Positions 43,722 through 53,572 of a DNA stretch of 64,000 nucleotides are shown here, piece after piece. A model generated the notes under the pieces. That model was not told the DNA's origin. It did no database searches and worked only from the letters and a program-made list of their open reading frames with translations. How positions within the stretch are numbered: position 1 is the first letter of the stretch; every line of letters starts with the position of its first letter. The stretch comes from JADJPO01 sp963828555 (GTDB lineage Bacteria; Actinomycetota; Actinomycetes; Actinomycetales; Kineosporiaceae): assembly GCA_963828555.1 (NCBI GenBank), contig CAWHEL010000002.1, positions 248,001 through 312,000 on the forward strand. The letters are read 5' to 3'. A program made the translations under genes and the position numbers.

Positions 43722-44624
43722 TTAGCTGGTGATGTCTTTGCGGTGGAAGTGGTACCAGGCGGCGGCAAGGAGGATCAGGGCATAGCTCAGCGACCAGAGG
43801 ACGCCGCGGGCCATGCCACCCCAGGCGATCTCGGGGGCGAGCAGGTCGAGCCAGGCGTAGGAGTAGTGCGTGGGCAGCACCACCCGCCACGGGTCCAGCG
43901 CGGTCACCGCGTCCAGGATGTTCGAGACGATCACCAGCATCACCGCCCCGCCGACGGCGCCCAGCGGGGCATCGGTCCACACGCCCAGCCAGAACGCCAG
44001 GGCCGAGACGAAGACCAGGGTCAACCCCAGATACCCCACCGCCAGCGCCAGCCGGCCGATCGCCTCCAGGCCGCCGATCGTGGTGCCCAGCGGCGTCCGG
44101 ATCGGCGCCCAGCCGAAGAACAGGCCACCGGCCAGGTAGGCGACGACCGGCAGCAGCACCAGACTGAACGCCGAGAAGCCCAGCGCCACAGCCAGTTTGC
44201 GGCGCAGCAGCACCCCCCGTGGAACCGGTGACGCGAGCAGATAGCGCAGGCTCGACCAGCTCGCCTCGCTGGCAACCGTGTCCCCCGCGAACAGCGCGAA
44301 CACCACCACCAGCAGGAAGCCGGTGGCGGCGAAGAGCACGAACAGGGTGAAGTTGGCCGCGCCCTCGGTGGCCACGTTGACCAGCCCCGGAGCCCCGTTG
44401 CCCGGTGAGTCGTCGCCGAGCAGGAACGCTGCGACCAACAGGAAGGGCAGCACGATCAGCAGCCCGACTGTGATCTGCGTGCGGCGCCGGCGCAGCTGAC
44501 GACGCACCTCGACCCGCCACGGCAAGGTGGCCGAGGCCCGGTAGCCGAGCACGGCGCCGTCGTCACCGTGGCCGAGCGGCTCGCCCGCGGCGTCCAGACC
44601 GAGATGGTGTCCGCGCGCCGGCAT
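43722..44624 (-). CDS. ABC-2 type transporter permease
   Basis: 300 residues with about six membrane helices and a charged N-terminus. Conserved ABC-2 elements are GDTVASEASWSSLRYLLASP and VPRGVLLRRKLAVAL. Its ATG shares one base with the TGA of the hydrolase-ATPase gene, so the two form one unit. Substrate unknown. Confidence 0.85.
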   Translation of the reverse strand: MPARGHHLGLDAAGEPLGHGDDGAVLGYRASATLPWRVEVRRQLRRRRTQITVGLLIVLPFLLVAAFLLGDDSPGNGAPGLVNVATEGAANFTLFVLFAATGFLLVVVFALFAGDTVASEASWSSLRYLLASPVPRGVLLRRKLAVALGFSAFSLVLLPVVAYLAGGLFFGWAPIRTPLGTTIGGLEAIGRLALAVGYLGLTLVFVSALAFWLGVWTDAPLGAVGGAVMLVIVSNILDAVTALDPWRVVLPTHYSYAWLDLLAPEIAWGGMARGVLWSLSYALILLAAAWYHFHRKDITS

Positions 44625-47416
44625 CAGCTCTCCCCCACCAGGGCCAGGAAGGCCTCCTCGAGACCGCGGCGCGGCGCGATCCGCTCCACCGACAGCCCGG
44701 CCTCGACCAGGGTCCGGACCAGCGCCGACCGCGGCACGCCGACCAGTTCCAGGGTCAGCCCGGACGGCGTCTGCCGGACGTCGCGGGCGCCCGGCAGCCC
44801 TTCGGCCACCGCCGCGGCCCGTTCCGGGTCGTCGACGTCGACCACCAGCGCCGTGGCAGACCCGACCAGGTCGGAGACCACCCCCGCGGCCACCACCGAC
44901 CCCTGGTGCATCACCACCACGTGGCTGCAGGTCTGCTCGACCTCGGCCAGCAGGTGGCTGGAGACCACGACCGTGCGCCCGGTCGCGGCGTAGCGGGTGA
45001 GCACCTCACGCATCTCGCGGATCTGCGGCGGGTCGAGCCCGTTGGTCGGCTCGTCCAGCACCAGCAGATCGGGCAGGCCGAGCATGGCCTGGGCGATCGC
45101 CAGCCGTTGCCGCATGCCCTGGCTGTAGGTGCGCACGGTGCGTTGCACGTCGGCGCCGAGGCCGGCCACCTCCAGCGCCTCCTCGAAGAACGCCTCCCGG
45201 TCAGGGCGCCCGGTGGCGGCCCAGTAGAGCCGCAGGTTGTCCAGGCCGCTCACGTGCGGCAGGAAGCCCGGCCCCTCCACGAAGGCGCCGACCCGGGAGA
45301 GCACCGGAGCGCCCGGGGCGACCAGGTGGCCGAACACCCGGAGCTCGCCCTCAGTGGGTCGGATCAGCCCCATCAGCATCCGCAGCACGGTGGTCTTGCC
45401 CGCGCCGTTCGGCCCGAGCAGCCCGAGCACCCAGCCCTGCTCGACCCGCATCGACACGTCCCGGACGGCACGGAACCCGTTGCCGTACGCCTTGCCCAGG
45501 CCGGCCACCGCGAGCGGCACCTCGACCAGCTCGGCGGACGGCGCCAGCCTGGCCACCCGCCGTCCGCGCCAGATCCCGGCACCCACGATCAGACCGGTCG
45601 CGGCGACCAGCGCCAGCGCCCAGGGCAGCAGCCGGGTGAGCCCGCCCGCGTCGAGCACGGTCATCGCCACCGTCGGCACACTCACCGCCCCGCCGACCAG
45701 TTCGACCCGGTAGCTGCGGGCGTCCTGCGGCACCGCGTAGGCCTGGTCGGTGGCGCTGACCGCCAGCCGCAGCCGATGCCCGGTGGCGATATCGCGCACC
45801 ACGGCCGGCAACGCCACGGTGACCTCGGTGCCGTCCTCGGGAATGCCGGCCAGCCGGAGCGGGCTGACCAGGCCCCCGGGCAGGCGCACCGGGCCGTAGG
45901 GCGAGGCGTCCTGCAGGGAGACGAAGAGGGTGGCCTCCCCGGTGCTCGACCACACCCGCAACCGCACCGAGCCGGAACCCACGAGCTGCACCCGCGAGGC
46001 CAGCGGCGCCGAGTCGAACATCGCAACCTGCCCCGCCGGACTGGCCAGGCTGCCGGGGGCTGCCGACACCGACAGCCCACCGATCCCCGCCCCCGGCAGT
46101 GCGGTCACCGCGGCCGGCCAGCCACCCGCCGGGGAGACGATGGCCTGCTCCGCACCGGTCAGTGCAATGCGTTGTCGGACAACGGGTTGCGCGTCGCGGT
46201 TCACGCCCGGTGCACCCGGGGCGGCGCGGATCAGCGGTTCGGGATTACTGTCGTCGGAGGAGATCGCGGCGGCTCCGACGGTGGCCTCGAACCGGGTGTC
46301 GCCGGCCCCGGCGCCCCGCAGGTGGGTGTCGAACCAGTCCAGGGTGAGCGCGCGCACCCGGTCCCGCTCGTCCGGACCGCCGTCGTGGCCGCCCCCGGTC
46401 CAGACCAGCTTGACCGGCGTGCCGTTGGCGGCGATCCCGGCGGCGTTGGCATCGCCCTCGCCGAGCGGGAACAGCGAGTCCGCCTCGCCCTGCACGATCA
46501 GCGTGGGAGCGCTGATCCTGGAGAGCACCCGGGCGGGGCTGGACGCCGCGAGCAGGTCGAGCATCCTCGGCGTCGCCCGGCCGGTGGCGGCGACCTCGAG
46601 ATAGGCCTGACACACCTCCTCGGCGAGCCGGCCACAGAGACTGTTCTGCGCCCCGGGTCGCTCCGCCTCGTCGCCCGCACCGGCGGCGCCGTCCGCCGAA
46701 GCATCCCCGGCCGCCGGAGTGGCGCCGGCCCGGGGTCCGAAGAACACCCCGGCCCAGCCCTTCTTGAACACCCCACTGCCCACCCCGGGCGCGGGAGCGG
46801 GCGCTGCCGCGGTCCCGGGCTCACCGGCCCCCTCGGGCAGAACCGCCTGCGGGAACAGAGCCCGGCGCAGGTCGTTCCAGGTGATCTGCGGAGCGATCGC
46901 GTCCACCCGCGGATCCGTTCCGGCCAGCAGCAGCGCGACCGCGCCGCCATAGGAGGCACCGGCCACGCCGACCGTCGGATCGCCGGCGCCGTCGCGGGCC
47001 ACGTCGGGCCGGGCCGCCAACCGGTCCAGCAGGAGCCGGGCGTCGGCCACCTCGTAGTCGGGGGAATCCAGGTGGATCAGCCCCTGGCTCCGGCCGAACC
47101 CGCGCGCCGTCCACGTGAGCACCAGGTACCCGGCGCCGGCGAGCCGGCGAGCCTCGCCGTCCAGGTCGTCCCGGGATCCGCCGTAGCCGTGGGCGAGCAT
47201 CACGGCCGGCCACGGGCCGGAGCCGGACGGCGGGCGGTAAAGCGCCGCGTCGAGCTCCACCGGGGCGCCGGCTTCAGGGACCCCGGGCACGCGCAGCTGT
47301 TCCATCCGCGCGGGCGGATCTGCCAGCAGCCGGACGCCGACGACGCCTACCAGTGCCGCGATCACGGCGACCACCGGCGTGAGCAGCAGGACCCGGCGCC
47401 GGGAGGGGCGGCGCAC
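44624..47416 (-). CDS. Fusion of a secreted alpha/beta hydrolase and an ABC transporter ATPase
   Basis: 930 residues. An N-terminal membrane anchor (8-31) leads to a CocE/S15-like hydrolase: GASYGGAVALLL (nucleophile Ser), GEADSLFP (Asp), TGGGHDGGP (His) and a jelly-roll C-terminal subdomain. A second membrane helix lies near 595-617. The ATPase follows: GPNGAGKTTVL (Walker A), YSQGMRQRLAIAQAML (signature), LLVLDEPTNGLDP (Walker B). Hydrolase outside and ATPase inside share one chain. The permease gene follows. The exported substrate may be what the hydrolase acts on, but this is inference. Confidence 0.85.
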   Translation of the reverse strand: MRRPSRRRVLLLTPVVAVIAALVGVVGVRLLADPPARMEQLRVPGVPEAGAPVELDAALYRPPSGSGPWPAVMLAHGYGGSRDDLDGEARRLAGAGYLVLTWTARGFGRSQGLIHLDSPDYEVADARLLLDRLAARPDVARDGAGDPTVGVAGASYGGAVALLLAGTDPRVDAIAPQITWNDLRRALFPQAVLPEGAGEPGTAAAPAPAPGVGSGVFKKGWAGVFFGPRAGATPAAGDASADGAAGAGDEAERPGAQNSLCGRLAEEVCQAYLEVAATGRATPRMLDLLAASSPARVLSRISAPTLIVQGEADSLFPLGEGDANAAGIAANGTPVKLVWTGGGHDGGPDERDRVRALTLDWFDTHLRGAGAGDTRFEATVGAAAISSDDSNPEPLIRAAPGAPGVNRDAQPVVRQRIALTGAEQAIVSPAGGWPAAVTALPGAGIGGLSVSAAPGSLASPAGQVAMFDSAPLASRVQLVGSGSVRLRVWSSTGEATLFVSLQDASPYGPVRLPGGLVSPLRLAGIPEDGTEVTVALPAVVRDIATGHRLRLAVSATDQAYAVPQDARSYRVELVGGAVSVPTVAMTVLDAGGLTRLLPWALALVAATGLIVGAGIWRGRRVARLAPSAELVEVPLAVAGLGKAYGNGFRAVRDVSMRVEQGWVLGLLGPNGAGKTTVLRMLMGLIRPTEGELRVFGHLVAPGAPVLSRVGAFVEGPGFLPHVSGLDNLRLYWAATGRPDREAFFEEALEVAGLGADVQRTVRTYSQGMRQRLAIAQAMLGLPDLLVLDEPTNGLDPPQIREMREVLTRYAATGRTVVVSSHLLAEVEQTCSHVVVMHQGSVVAAGVVSDLVGSATALVVDVDDPERAAAVAEGLPGARDVRQTPSGLTLELVGVPRSALVRTLVEAGLSVERIAPRRGLEEAFLALVGES

Positions 47417-47421
47417 GCCGG

Positions 47422-48243
47422 TCAGCTCGCGGCCGGTGCCGGCGGGAGCTCCGGCGCCTGGTCGGTGGGTGACGGGGCCTGCGCAGACTCGGCCGGCCCC
47501 TCGGCGCCGGAGGGGCTCGGCAGGGCCTCGGACGGCGTGGCGGTCGGTGAGGTGTCCGCAGGAACGGACTCCGTGGCGTCCGCACTGGCCGTCGGCGCCG
47601 GCGAGCCCTCATCGACCGAGGGCGTGACGCTGGGCTCGATGTCGGGCGCCGGGTCGACCGCCCGTTGCACCGTGGTGCCGGAGGAGTTGGAGTCCGAGAC
47701 CGGGTGTCCCAGCAGGAACTCCAACCCGGTGATCACGCCCATCGTCAGCACGAACAACCCCACGCCCGCCGCGACCAGGACCTTCCAGTTCGGCCACTGC
47801 CGCGCAGGAGCATCCCGCCGCGCGCGGCGTCCGGGGGCGGGTTCGGCCGCCGGCTCGCTCGGGTGCTCGGTCGGCACCGCGGTGGACGTCCCCTCGGCGA
47901 CCACCCCCGACCGGGCATCCAGCTCCGGTGGCAGAGCCACCGGATCACTCAGATCGGTGCCCGTCGCCGGGCGGATCAGGCGCTGCCGGGTGGTGATCAC
48001 CCGTTGCCCGGCCCGGTCCAGCGAATGGGCGTAGAGCGCGCCGCCGATGGTGCTGACCACCGAGCCGACCGCGGCACCGATCAGCGTTCCTCCGACGCCG
48101 AGCCGGGAGGCTGCCAGTGCAGCGGTCACCGAGGCCAGCGCACCGCCGGCCACCTGGGGTGCGCTCAGGCCGAGCTGGGCGGCCCGGCGCTGCGAGGACG
48201 GTGCTGTGTCGCCTGGTGTCGTCGAGGAGGTCATCGGTCCCAT
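47422..48243 (-). CDS. Membrane protein with a Pro/Ser/Ala-rich extracellular tail
   Basis: 273 residues. Three hydrophobic stretches: ASVTAALAASRLG and GGTLIGAAVGSVVSTIGGAL in the N-terminal part, and VLVAAGVGLFVLTMGVITG near 157-175. The C-terminal third is Pro/Ser/Thr/Ala-rich with an acidic charge. A second ATG, MTSSTTPG, three codons later is possible. It ends 5 bases before the hydrolase-ABC gene. Function unknown. Confidence 0.65.
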   Translation of the reverse strand: MGPMTSSTTPGDTAPSSQRRAAQLGLSAPQVAGGALASVTAALAASRLGVGGTLIGAAVGSVVSTIGGALYAHSLDRAGQRVITTRQRLIRPATGTDLSDPVALPPELDARSGVVAEGTSTAVPTEHPSEPAAEPAPGRRARRDAPARQWPNWKVLVAAGVGLFVLTMGVITGLEFLLGHPVSDSNSSGTTVQRAVDPAPDIEPSVTPSVDEGSPAPTASADATESVPADTSPTATPSEALPSPSGAEGPAESAQAPSPTDQAPELPPAPAAS

Positions 48244-48273
48244 CCTCTCCCGGAGGTGCCGGTCATGACCACC

Positions 48274-50070
48274 TCAGCGGAAGGGGGCCTCGTCCTGACG
48301 GCAGTACGCGCCCTGCTTGGGCGGCTTCTGGGTGAGCAGGTAGTAGGCCACCGACCGCTGCACGCAGGCGCTGGGCATCGCCGAACTGGTGTGTCCGTAA
48401 CCGTTCACGGTGAGCAGCCGGGCGCCGGGGAAGCGCGCCGCGGTGGCCACCGCACCCTCGTAGGGCGTGGCCGGGTCGAAGCGGGTGCTCACCACCATGA
48501 TCGGGGCCGCGGTGCGAGTACCGAACGGCCCGAGGTAGGCGTTCGGGTCGCGGTGGGTCCAGGTGGCGCACAGCACCCCGGCCCAGGTCCAGGCGCGCCC
48601 GAAGTAGGGGTTCGCGTCGTCCTGCTGCCGGGCCGCGCTCACCCAGGCCGCGGTGTCGCTCGGGTTGCGGCCGTCGGCGCAGGCCACCGCGGCGAAGGTG
48701 GCGGTGGAGTTGTCGGCCGGGGTGAACTGCGGGGCAGGCGCGGGTTTGGACGGCAACGGCCGCTCCGCCGAGCGCCCGAACCGGTCGGGCCGTGCGAACG
48801 CGGGCATCACCGAGCGGTCCCCGGCCTGCGAGGTGCGGGCGTGCACCGACGCCGCCACCACCCGCAACCGCGACGGCACGGACGCCGCGACGCGGGCTTG
48901 GCCGGCGGAGCCGGAGCTGATCACGCTGGCATCCTGGGTCAGCTCCAGGTACAGCGCCTGCAGTTCGGCGGCGAAGACCTGCCAATACACCGGGGCGTAC
49001 AGCACGGACGCCGTGGCGCTGACCAGGGTCGCGTAGTCGAGCTCGAGCCCGCCGCCGAGCGGGATCGGCTCGGCCAGCAGCTGGTCGGCGATCTGGCGGA
49101 AGGTGGCCTGCGGGTCGCCCTGGCCGGCCAGGTCGCACCGGGCCGGGCCCGCCGCGCGGCAGAGGCGGAAGAACTCCTGCAGGGTGCTCCAGGAACCGTG
49201 CGCGCTGCCGATCCGGGCGCTGAACGGCGTGGACCGCCACTCCTCGCCGGAGCCCGCGGCCCAGGCCTGGGCGTCGAGCACGCCGTCCAGCACCATCGCC
49301 CGCACCTTGGACGGGTAGAGCTGGGCGTACATCTGGCCCAGGTAGCTGCCGTAGGAGTAGCCGACGTAGGTGAGCTTGGCGTCGCCGACGGCCCGGCGGA
49401 GCAGGTCCAGGTCGCGGGCCACCGACGCGGTGGAGGCGAACTTCAGGTAACTGCGCCGGTCGCACCGCTTGGCGTAGCCGGCCTGGGCAACCGCGAAGGC
49501 CGCCTCCTGGGAGTCGGTCACCGGGAACACCGGTTGGGCCGAGATGAAGTCGATGAACGGGTCGTCGGACATGCAGCTGGCCGTCGGCCGGCTGGAACCG
49601 ACGAAGCGCGGGTCGAAGCCGATCACGTCGAACCGGGCCCGCACCGAGGCGGGGAAGGCCTCCGGGTCGGCGCGCATCATGTCGACCCCCGAGCCTCCGG
49701 GGCCGCCCGGATTGACGAACAGGGCGCCGATCTTCTTCGACCGGTTCTTGGCCGGCAGCTTGGCCAGGGCCAAGGCGATGGTGGCCCCTCTGGGCCTGGA
49801 CCAGTCCAGGGGCACCCGTGCCGTGGCGCAGAGCAGCGGCGCGCCGCACGAGCGCCACGTCAGCTTGGGGACGACGGCGCCGACGGATGCGGCCGCCACG
49901 GTCGCACTGGTCCCGGCGGGCGCCACGGTCCCGGCGGGCGCCACAGCCGCCACGGGCGCCGCGGCGGCCACTGACGCCGTGCCGAGCAGCAGCCCGCCGG
50001 TCATCGCCATCGCCAGCGCCGTGGCCAACGGGGCGCGCACGGTGTGGCGCACTCCGGGCGACAACGGCAT
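48274..50070 (-). CDS. Secreted alpha/beta hydrolase, tripeptidyl aminopeptidase (TAP) type
   Basis: 598 residues. A signal peptide (about 1-33, hydrophobic, ending AAAAPVA) precedes a proline-iminopeptidase-like hydrolase. VNPGGPGGSG is the oxyanion loop, GYSYGSYLGQMYAQLYP holds the nucleophile Ser, RFDPATPYE the Asp and VNGYGHTSS the His. The C-terminal TAP-like domain (ending near CVQRSVAYYL) is complete. The ATG at 50070 has GGAGG upstream and excludes a longer reading. Likely digests peptides at the cell surface. Confidence 0.88.
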   Translation of the reverse strand: MPLSPGVRHTVRAPLATALAMAMTGGLLLGTASVAAAAPVAAVAPAGTVAPAGTSATVAAASVGAVVPKLTWRSCGAPLLCATARVPLDWSRPRGATIALALAKLPAKNRSKKIGALFVNPGGPGGSGVDMMRADPEAFPASVRARFDVIGFDPRFVGSSRPTASCMSDDPFIDFISAQPVFPVTDSQEAAFAVAQAGYAKRCDRRSYLKFASTASVARDLDLLRRAVGDAKLTYVGYSYGSYLGQMYAQLYPSKVRAMVLDGVLDAQAWAAGSGEEWRSTPFSARIGSAHGSWSTLQEFFRLCRAAGPARCDLAGQGDPQATFRQIADQLLAEPIPLGGGLELDYATLVSATASVLYAPVYWQVFAAELQALYLELTQDASVISSGSAGQARVAASVPSRLRVVAASVHARTSQAGDRSVMPAFARPDRFGRSAERPLPSKPAPAPQFTPADNSTATFAAVACADGRNPSDTAAWVSAARQQDDANPYFGRAWTWAGVLCATWTHRDPNAYLGPFGTRTAAPIMVVSTRFDPATPYEGAVATAARFPGARLLTVNGYGHTSSAMPSACVQRSVAYYLLTQKPPKQGAYCRQDEAPFR

Positions 50071-50251
50071 CTGGGCCTCCACGAGGGTCGGGTGAACGGG
50101 CCCTTCGACGACGGATTCGCTCACCGATGAGCAAGGTCGACCTGTGGAGCACCGGCCGTTCTGGCGCTCGGAACCCTACCTCGGGGTCAGCGACGGTGAG
50201 TAGCCGTCCGGCGCGTCGCGGTAGCCACGCCAGGCCTGGGAGACTGGAGGG

Positions 50252-51277
50252 GTGATCACCTCGGACCTGGCCGTCGCCGTGGGCTGCCTGCGGGCCGGCG
50301 GGCTGGTCGGGATGCCCACCGAGACCGTCTACGGCCTGGCCGCCGACGCCGAGAACCTCGACGCCGTGGCGCGCATCTACACCGCCAAGGGGCGTCCCGC
50401 CGACCACCCGCTGATCGTGCATGTGGGCAGCGCAGCAGCCCTTACCGGGCCTGCGGCGTGGGCTCACGACGTGCCCGACTACGCGCTGCGCCTGGCCGAT
50501 CGGCTGTGGCCGGGCCCGCTCACGCTCGTGCTGGCGCGATCGGCCCGGGCCGGCGACCAGGTGACCGGCGGTGGCGACACGGTCGGGGTGCGCAGCCCGG
50601 CCCACCCGGTCGCCGTCCGGCTGCTGGCCGCGTTCGCCTCCGTCACTGGGCGTGTGCATCCCGGCCTCGCGGCGCCCTCCGCGAACCGGTTCGGGAAGGT
50701 CAGCCCGACCCGCGCCGAGGACGTCGTGGCCGAACTAGGCGGCTATCTGGTGCCCGGCCGGGACTGGGTGCTGGAGGGCGGTGCGAGCGACGTGGGGATC
50801 GAGTCGACGATCGTGGACTGCACCGGCGCGGCGCCCGCGCTGCTGCGCCTGGGAGCGGTCGGGCCCGGGGTGATCGAACAGATCGGCGGGATCGCCCTGG
50901 CCGCGGCGCCCCGGCCCGGGGTGCGCGCGCCCGGAACACTCGCCGCGCACTACGCCCCGCACGCCGTGGTCGTGCTCGCCGACGATGCCGCGGACGCCGA
51001 ACGCCAGCTCGCGACCGCCCCGCCGGGCGCCCGGCAGGGCTTGCTCGCGCCGGTCGGGGTGGACACTCCGCCCGGAGTGGTCCGCCTCTGCGCCCCAGCG
51101 GACGCCGAGCAGTACGCGCGGACCCTCTACGCGGCGTTGCGAGAGGCCGATCGGCGCGGGCTCGACCGGGTGGTGGCGGTCCCCCCGGACGGCGCCGCCC
51201 ACCCTGGGCTGAGCGCAGCGGTGACCGACCGGCTGAGCAGGGCCGCTGCGATGGGTGCGATGGGTGCGGATGCCTGA
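50252..51277 (+). CDS. L-threonylcarbamoyladenylate synthase (Sua5 type)
   Basis: 341 residues. Makes threonylcarbamoyl-AMP for the t6A modification of tRNA. The YrdC domain has GLVGMPTETVYGLAADA and LIVHVG; SANRFGKVSPT and IESTIVDCTG complete the site. The C-terminal Sua5 domain (about 205-335) carries GTLAAHYAPHA, which caps the active site. The next gene begins on the base after the stop (TGA-GTG). Confidence 0.92.
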   Translation: MITSDLAVAVGCLRAGGLVGMPTETVYGLAADAENLDAVARIYTAKGRPADHPLIVHVGSAAALTGPAAWAHDVPDYALRLADRLWPGPLTLVLARSARAGDQVTGGGDTVGVRSPAHPVAVRLLAAFASVTGRVHPGLAAPSANRFGKVSPTRAEDVVAELGGYLVPGRDWVLEGGASDVGIESTIVDCTGAAPALLRLGAVGPGVIEQIGGIALAAAPRPGVRAPGTLAAHYAPHAVVVLADDAADAERQLATAPPGARQGLLAPVGVDTPPGVVRLCAPADAEQYARTLYAALREADRRGLDRVVAVPPDGAAHPGLSAAVTDRLSRAAAMGAMGADA

Positions 51278-52201
51278 GTGACTCCGACCTCCACCCGCCT
51301 GCTCGCCGCCGTCGCGGTGACCGTGGTGACCGCCTGCGCGACGCCGTCCTCCGCGACCCAGGTCACCGCCGCGCCGACGTCGGCCACCACCGGCACCGCC
51401 GGGCTGAGCACGTCCACGGGTGCGGTGGGCTCCACGGTTCCGTCGCTGTCCGCACCGGCGACGTCCGCATCGGCGGCGTCTGCACCGGCCTCCCTGGCGG
51501 CGGCCGAACGCCCGCTGACCGGGCGGACGATCGTGATCGACCCGGGCCACAACGGGCGCAATGCCGCCAACCCCAAGGTGGTCTCGCGCCTCGTCGACAT
51601 CGGCAACGGGCGCAAGCGCTGCGATTCCTCCGGCACCCAGTCCAACGCCGGCTACGCCGAGCACGCCTTCACCTGGGACATGGCGAACCGGCTGGCGGTG
51701 GTCCTGCGTGCCCGCGGCGCGACCGTGGTGCTGACCCGGCCCAGCGACGCCGGAGTCGGCCCGTGCATCACCGAGCGGGCGGCGATCGGCAACCGGAACA
51801 AGGCCGACGCCGCGATCTCCATCCACGCCGACGGCGCCGCCAGCACCGGCTACGGATTCCATGTGATCGCCCCGGGCCGGGTGGGCGCCAACGCCTCGAT
51901 CGTGGCGCCGTCCGGCCGGCTGGCCCTGGCCGTCCGTGCCGCGTATGCCCGCGGTACCGGCGAGCCCTACTCGACCTACACCGGCGGCGGAAAGGCGATC
52001 ACCGTCCGCAAGGACCTCGGCGGGCTGAACCTGAGCCGGGTGCCGAAGGTGTTCATCGAGTGCGCCAACATGCGCAACGCCGCGGACGCCGCCCGGTTGC
52101 GCCGCCCTGCCTGGCGGCAGAAGGCGGCGCAGTCCCTGGCCGACGGGCTGACCGACTTCGTCCTGGCCGAACGCGCCCGGCGGCCCGGCACCGCCGGCTG
52201 A
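51278..52201 (+). CDS. N-acetylmuramoyl-L-alanine amidase (Amidase_3), lipoprotein
   Basis: 307 residues. The lipobox VTAC near residue 20 predicts lipidation. A Ser/Thr/Ala linker (21-80) precedes the zinc amidase: VIDPGHNGRNA (first His), AEHAFTWDMANRL, ISIHADGA (second His) and VPKVFIECANMRN with the catalytic Glu. Cleaves peptide stems from peptidoglycan. Co-transcribed with the Sua5 gene. Confidence 0.9.
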   Translation: MTPTSTRLLAAVAVTVVTACATPSSATQVTAAPTSATTGTAGLSTSTGAVGSTVPSLSAPATSASAASAPASLAAAERPLTGRTIVIDPGHNGRNAANPKVVSRLVDIGNGRKRCDSSGTQSNAGYAEHAFTWDMANRLAVVLRARGATVVLTRPSDAGVGPCITERAAIGNRNKADAAISIHADGAASTGYGFHVIAPGRVGANASIVAPSGRLALAVRAAYARGTGEPYSTYTGGGKAITVRKDLGGLNLSRVPKVFIECANMRNAADAARLRRPAWRQKAAQSLADGLTDFVLAERARRPGTAG

Positions 52202-52225
52202 TCCGGCGGATTCGGCGGATCCGGC

Positions 52226-53434
52226 TCAGGTCGCCATGGTGACGGTGCGCACCGAACGGTTGGACAGCGCCAGCCCCGTGACCGCCACCATGATCAGCGA
52301 GTAGACGCCCAGGGTCTGCTGCACGCCGAACAGCGCGCTGATCGGCCCGACCGAGGCGAAACCGACTGGTACCAGAACCATCGCGGCCAGGGTCTCGAAG
52401 GCCCCGACCCGGGAGAGTGCCTCCTCGGGGATCCGGGTCATCGTCACCCCGCTGGAGAGCACCCAGGCGACATCGGTGCTGACCCCGGTCACGAACATGG
52501 CCAGAGCCAGCAGCCAGATCGGTGCGTCGAGCGCCAGCGCGGCCACGGGAACGGCCATGCCGAGGCTCAACGCCGTGGCCGCTCGCATGGGTCGACGAGG
52601 GTTCACCCGCAGCGCCAGCAGGCTGCCGACCAGGAAACCGACGGTGTAGAGGCCGATCACTACGGACCAGCCGAGGGCACCGCTCGCCTGCTCGGCGGCG
52701 AGGACGGGGCCGAGCACGAAGACCCCGCCTGAGATGCAGAAGTTCATCACCGAGATCTGGATCAGGCTGACCCACATCCACTCCCGGGAGGTCAGCTCCC
52801 GCAGTCCTCCGCGCAGGTCGGCGAGCAATGACCTGTGCTCTGCCCGCTCCACCGCCGGCAGGCCCAGCCTCGCGAGCAGGAGCGCCGAGACCAGGAAGGT
52901 GGCGGCGTCGATCATCAGGGCCCAGCCGGAGCCGGCCAGCACCACCAGGAACCCCGCACCGGCCGTGCCGAGGATCCTGGCGGCGTTCTCACCGCTCTGC
53001 AGCAATGCTCGGGCATCCTTGACCTGGAGCGGCGTAAGCAGTAGCGGCAGAACGCCTTCCGCGGCCGGCTCGAACATCGCGGTGGCCACGCCGTTGAGGA
53101 AGGCGAGCACGACCAGGGCGCCGATCGTGCCGCGTCCCCCGATCAGCAGGGTCGCGATCAGTGCCTGCGAGGCGGCGGCGGCGAGGTCGGCGAGCACCAT
53201 GGTGCGCTGCCGGGAGAACCGGTCGGCGAGCACCCCGCCGTAGAGCACGAACAGGATCTGAGCCAGCATCCGGGCAGACAGGACGACGCCCAACTGGGTC
53301 GCCTGTCCGTCCAGCCCGAGGACGGCGAAGGACAGGGCGATCGGCGCCATGCCGCTTCCGAAGACCGACACGGTGCGCGCGCTGAGGAACAGACGGAACC
53401 GGCGGTCGAGCAGCAGGCCCTTCACGCCTCCCAT
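52226..53434 (-). CDS. Major facilitator superfamily transporter
   Basis: 402 residues with about 12 membrane helices. The loop GVLADRFSRQRTMVLADL between helices 2 and 3 is the MFS signature GxLaDrxGrkxxl of drug-exporter types, and a shorter echo RVNPRRPMRAAT follows helix 7. Probably an efflux pump (enterobactin-exporter/macrolide-like); substrate unknown. Confidence 0.88.
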   Translation of the reverse strand: MGGVKGLLLDRRFRLFLSARTVSVFGSGMAPIALSFAVLGLDGQATQLGVVLSARMLAQILFVLYGGVLADRFSRQRTMVLADLAAAASQALIATLLIGGRGTIGALVVLAFLNGVATAMFEPAAEGVLPLLLTPLQVKDARALLQSGENAARILGTAGAGFLVVLAGSGWALMIDAATFLVSALLLARLGLPAVERAEHRSLLADLRGGLRELTSREWMWVSLIQISVMNFCISGGVFVLGPVLAAEQASGALGWSVVIGLYTVGFLVGSLLALRVNPRRPMRAATALSLGMAVPVAALALDAPIWLLALAMFVTGVSTDVAWVLSSGVTMTRIPEEALSRVGAFETLAAMVLVPVGFASVGPISALFGVQQTLGVYSLIMVAVTGLALSNRSVRTVTMAT

Positions 53435-53572
53435 GAGACCTTCCCCCGTGAGCGCGGCCGGGCCTGGCCACTGATGATCGAAATGTCCGATAAGCCTAGT
53501 CGATCTGCCGACATCCTGCCCCGGCCAGGGTGGTGGTGAGGGGCACCGGCCGGAGAGCGGCGGCGAGCGGTC

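Noticed and set aside
44906..48034. A 1042-residue plus-strand open frame
   Set aside because: Antisense to the hydrolase-ABC fusion; no domains, compositional bias of a shadow.
48263..50659. A 798-residue minus-strand open frame spanning the TAP-like gene
   Set aside because: It is a frame-shifted reading of the TAP-like hydrolase on the same strand; the hydrolase motifs lie in the other frame.
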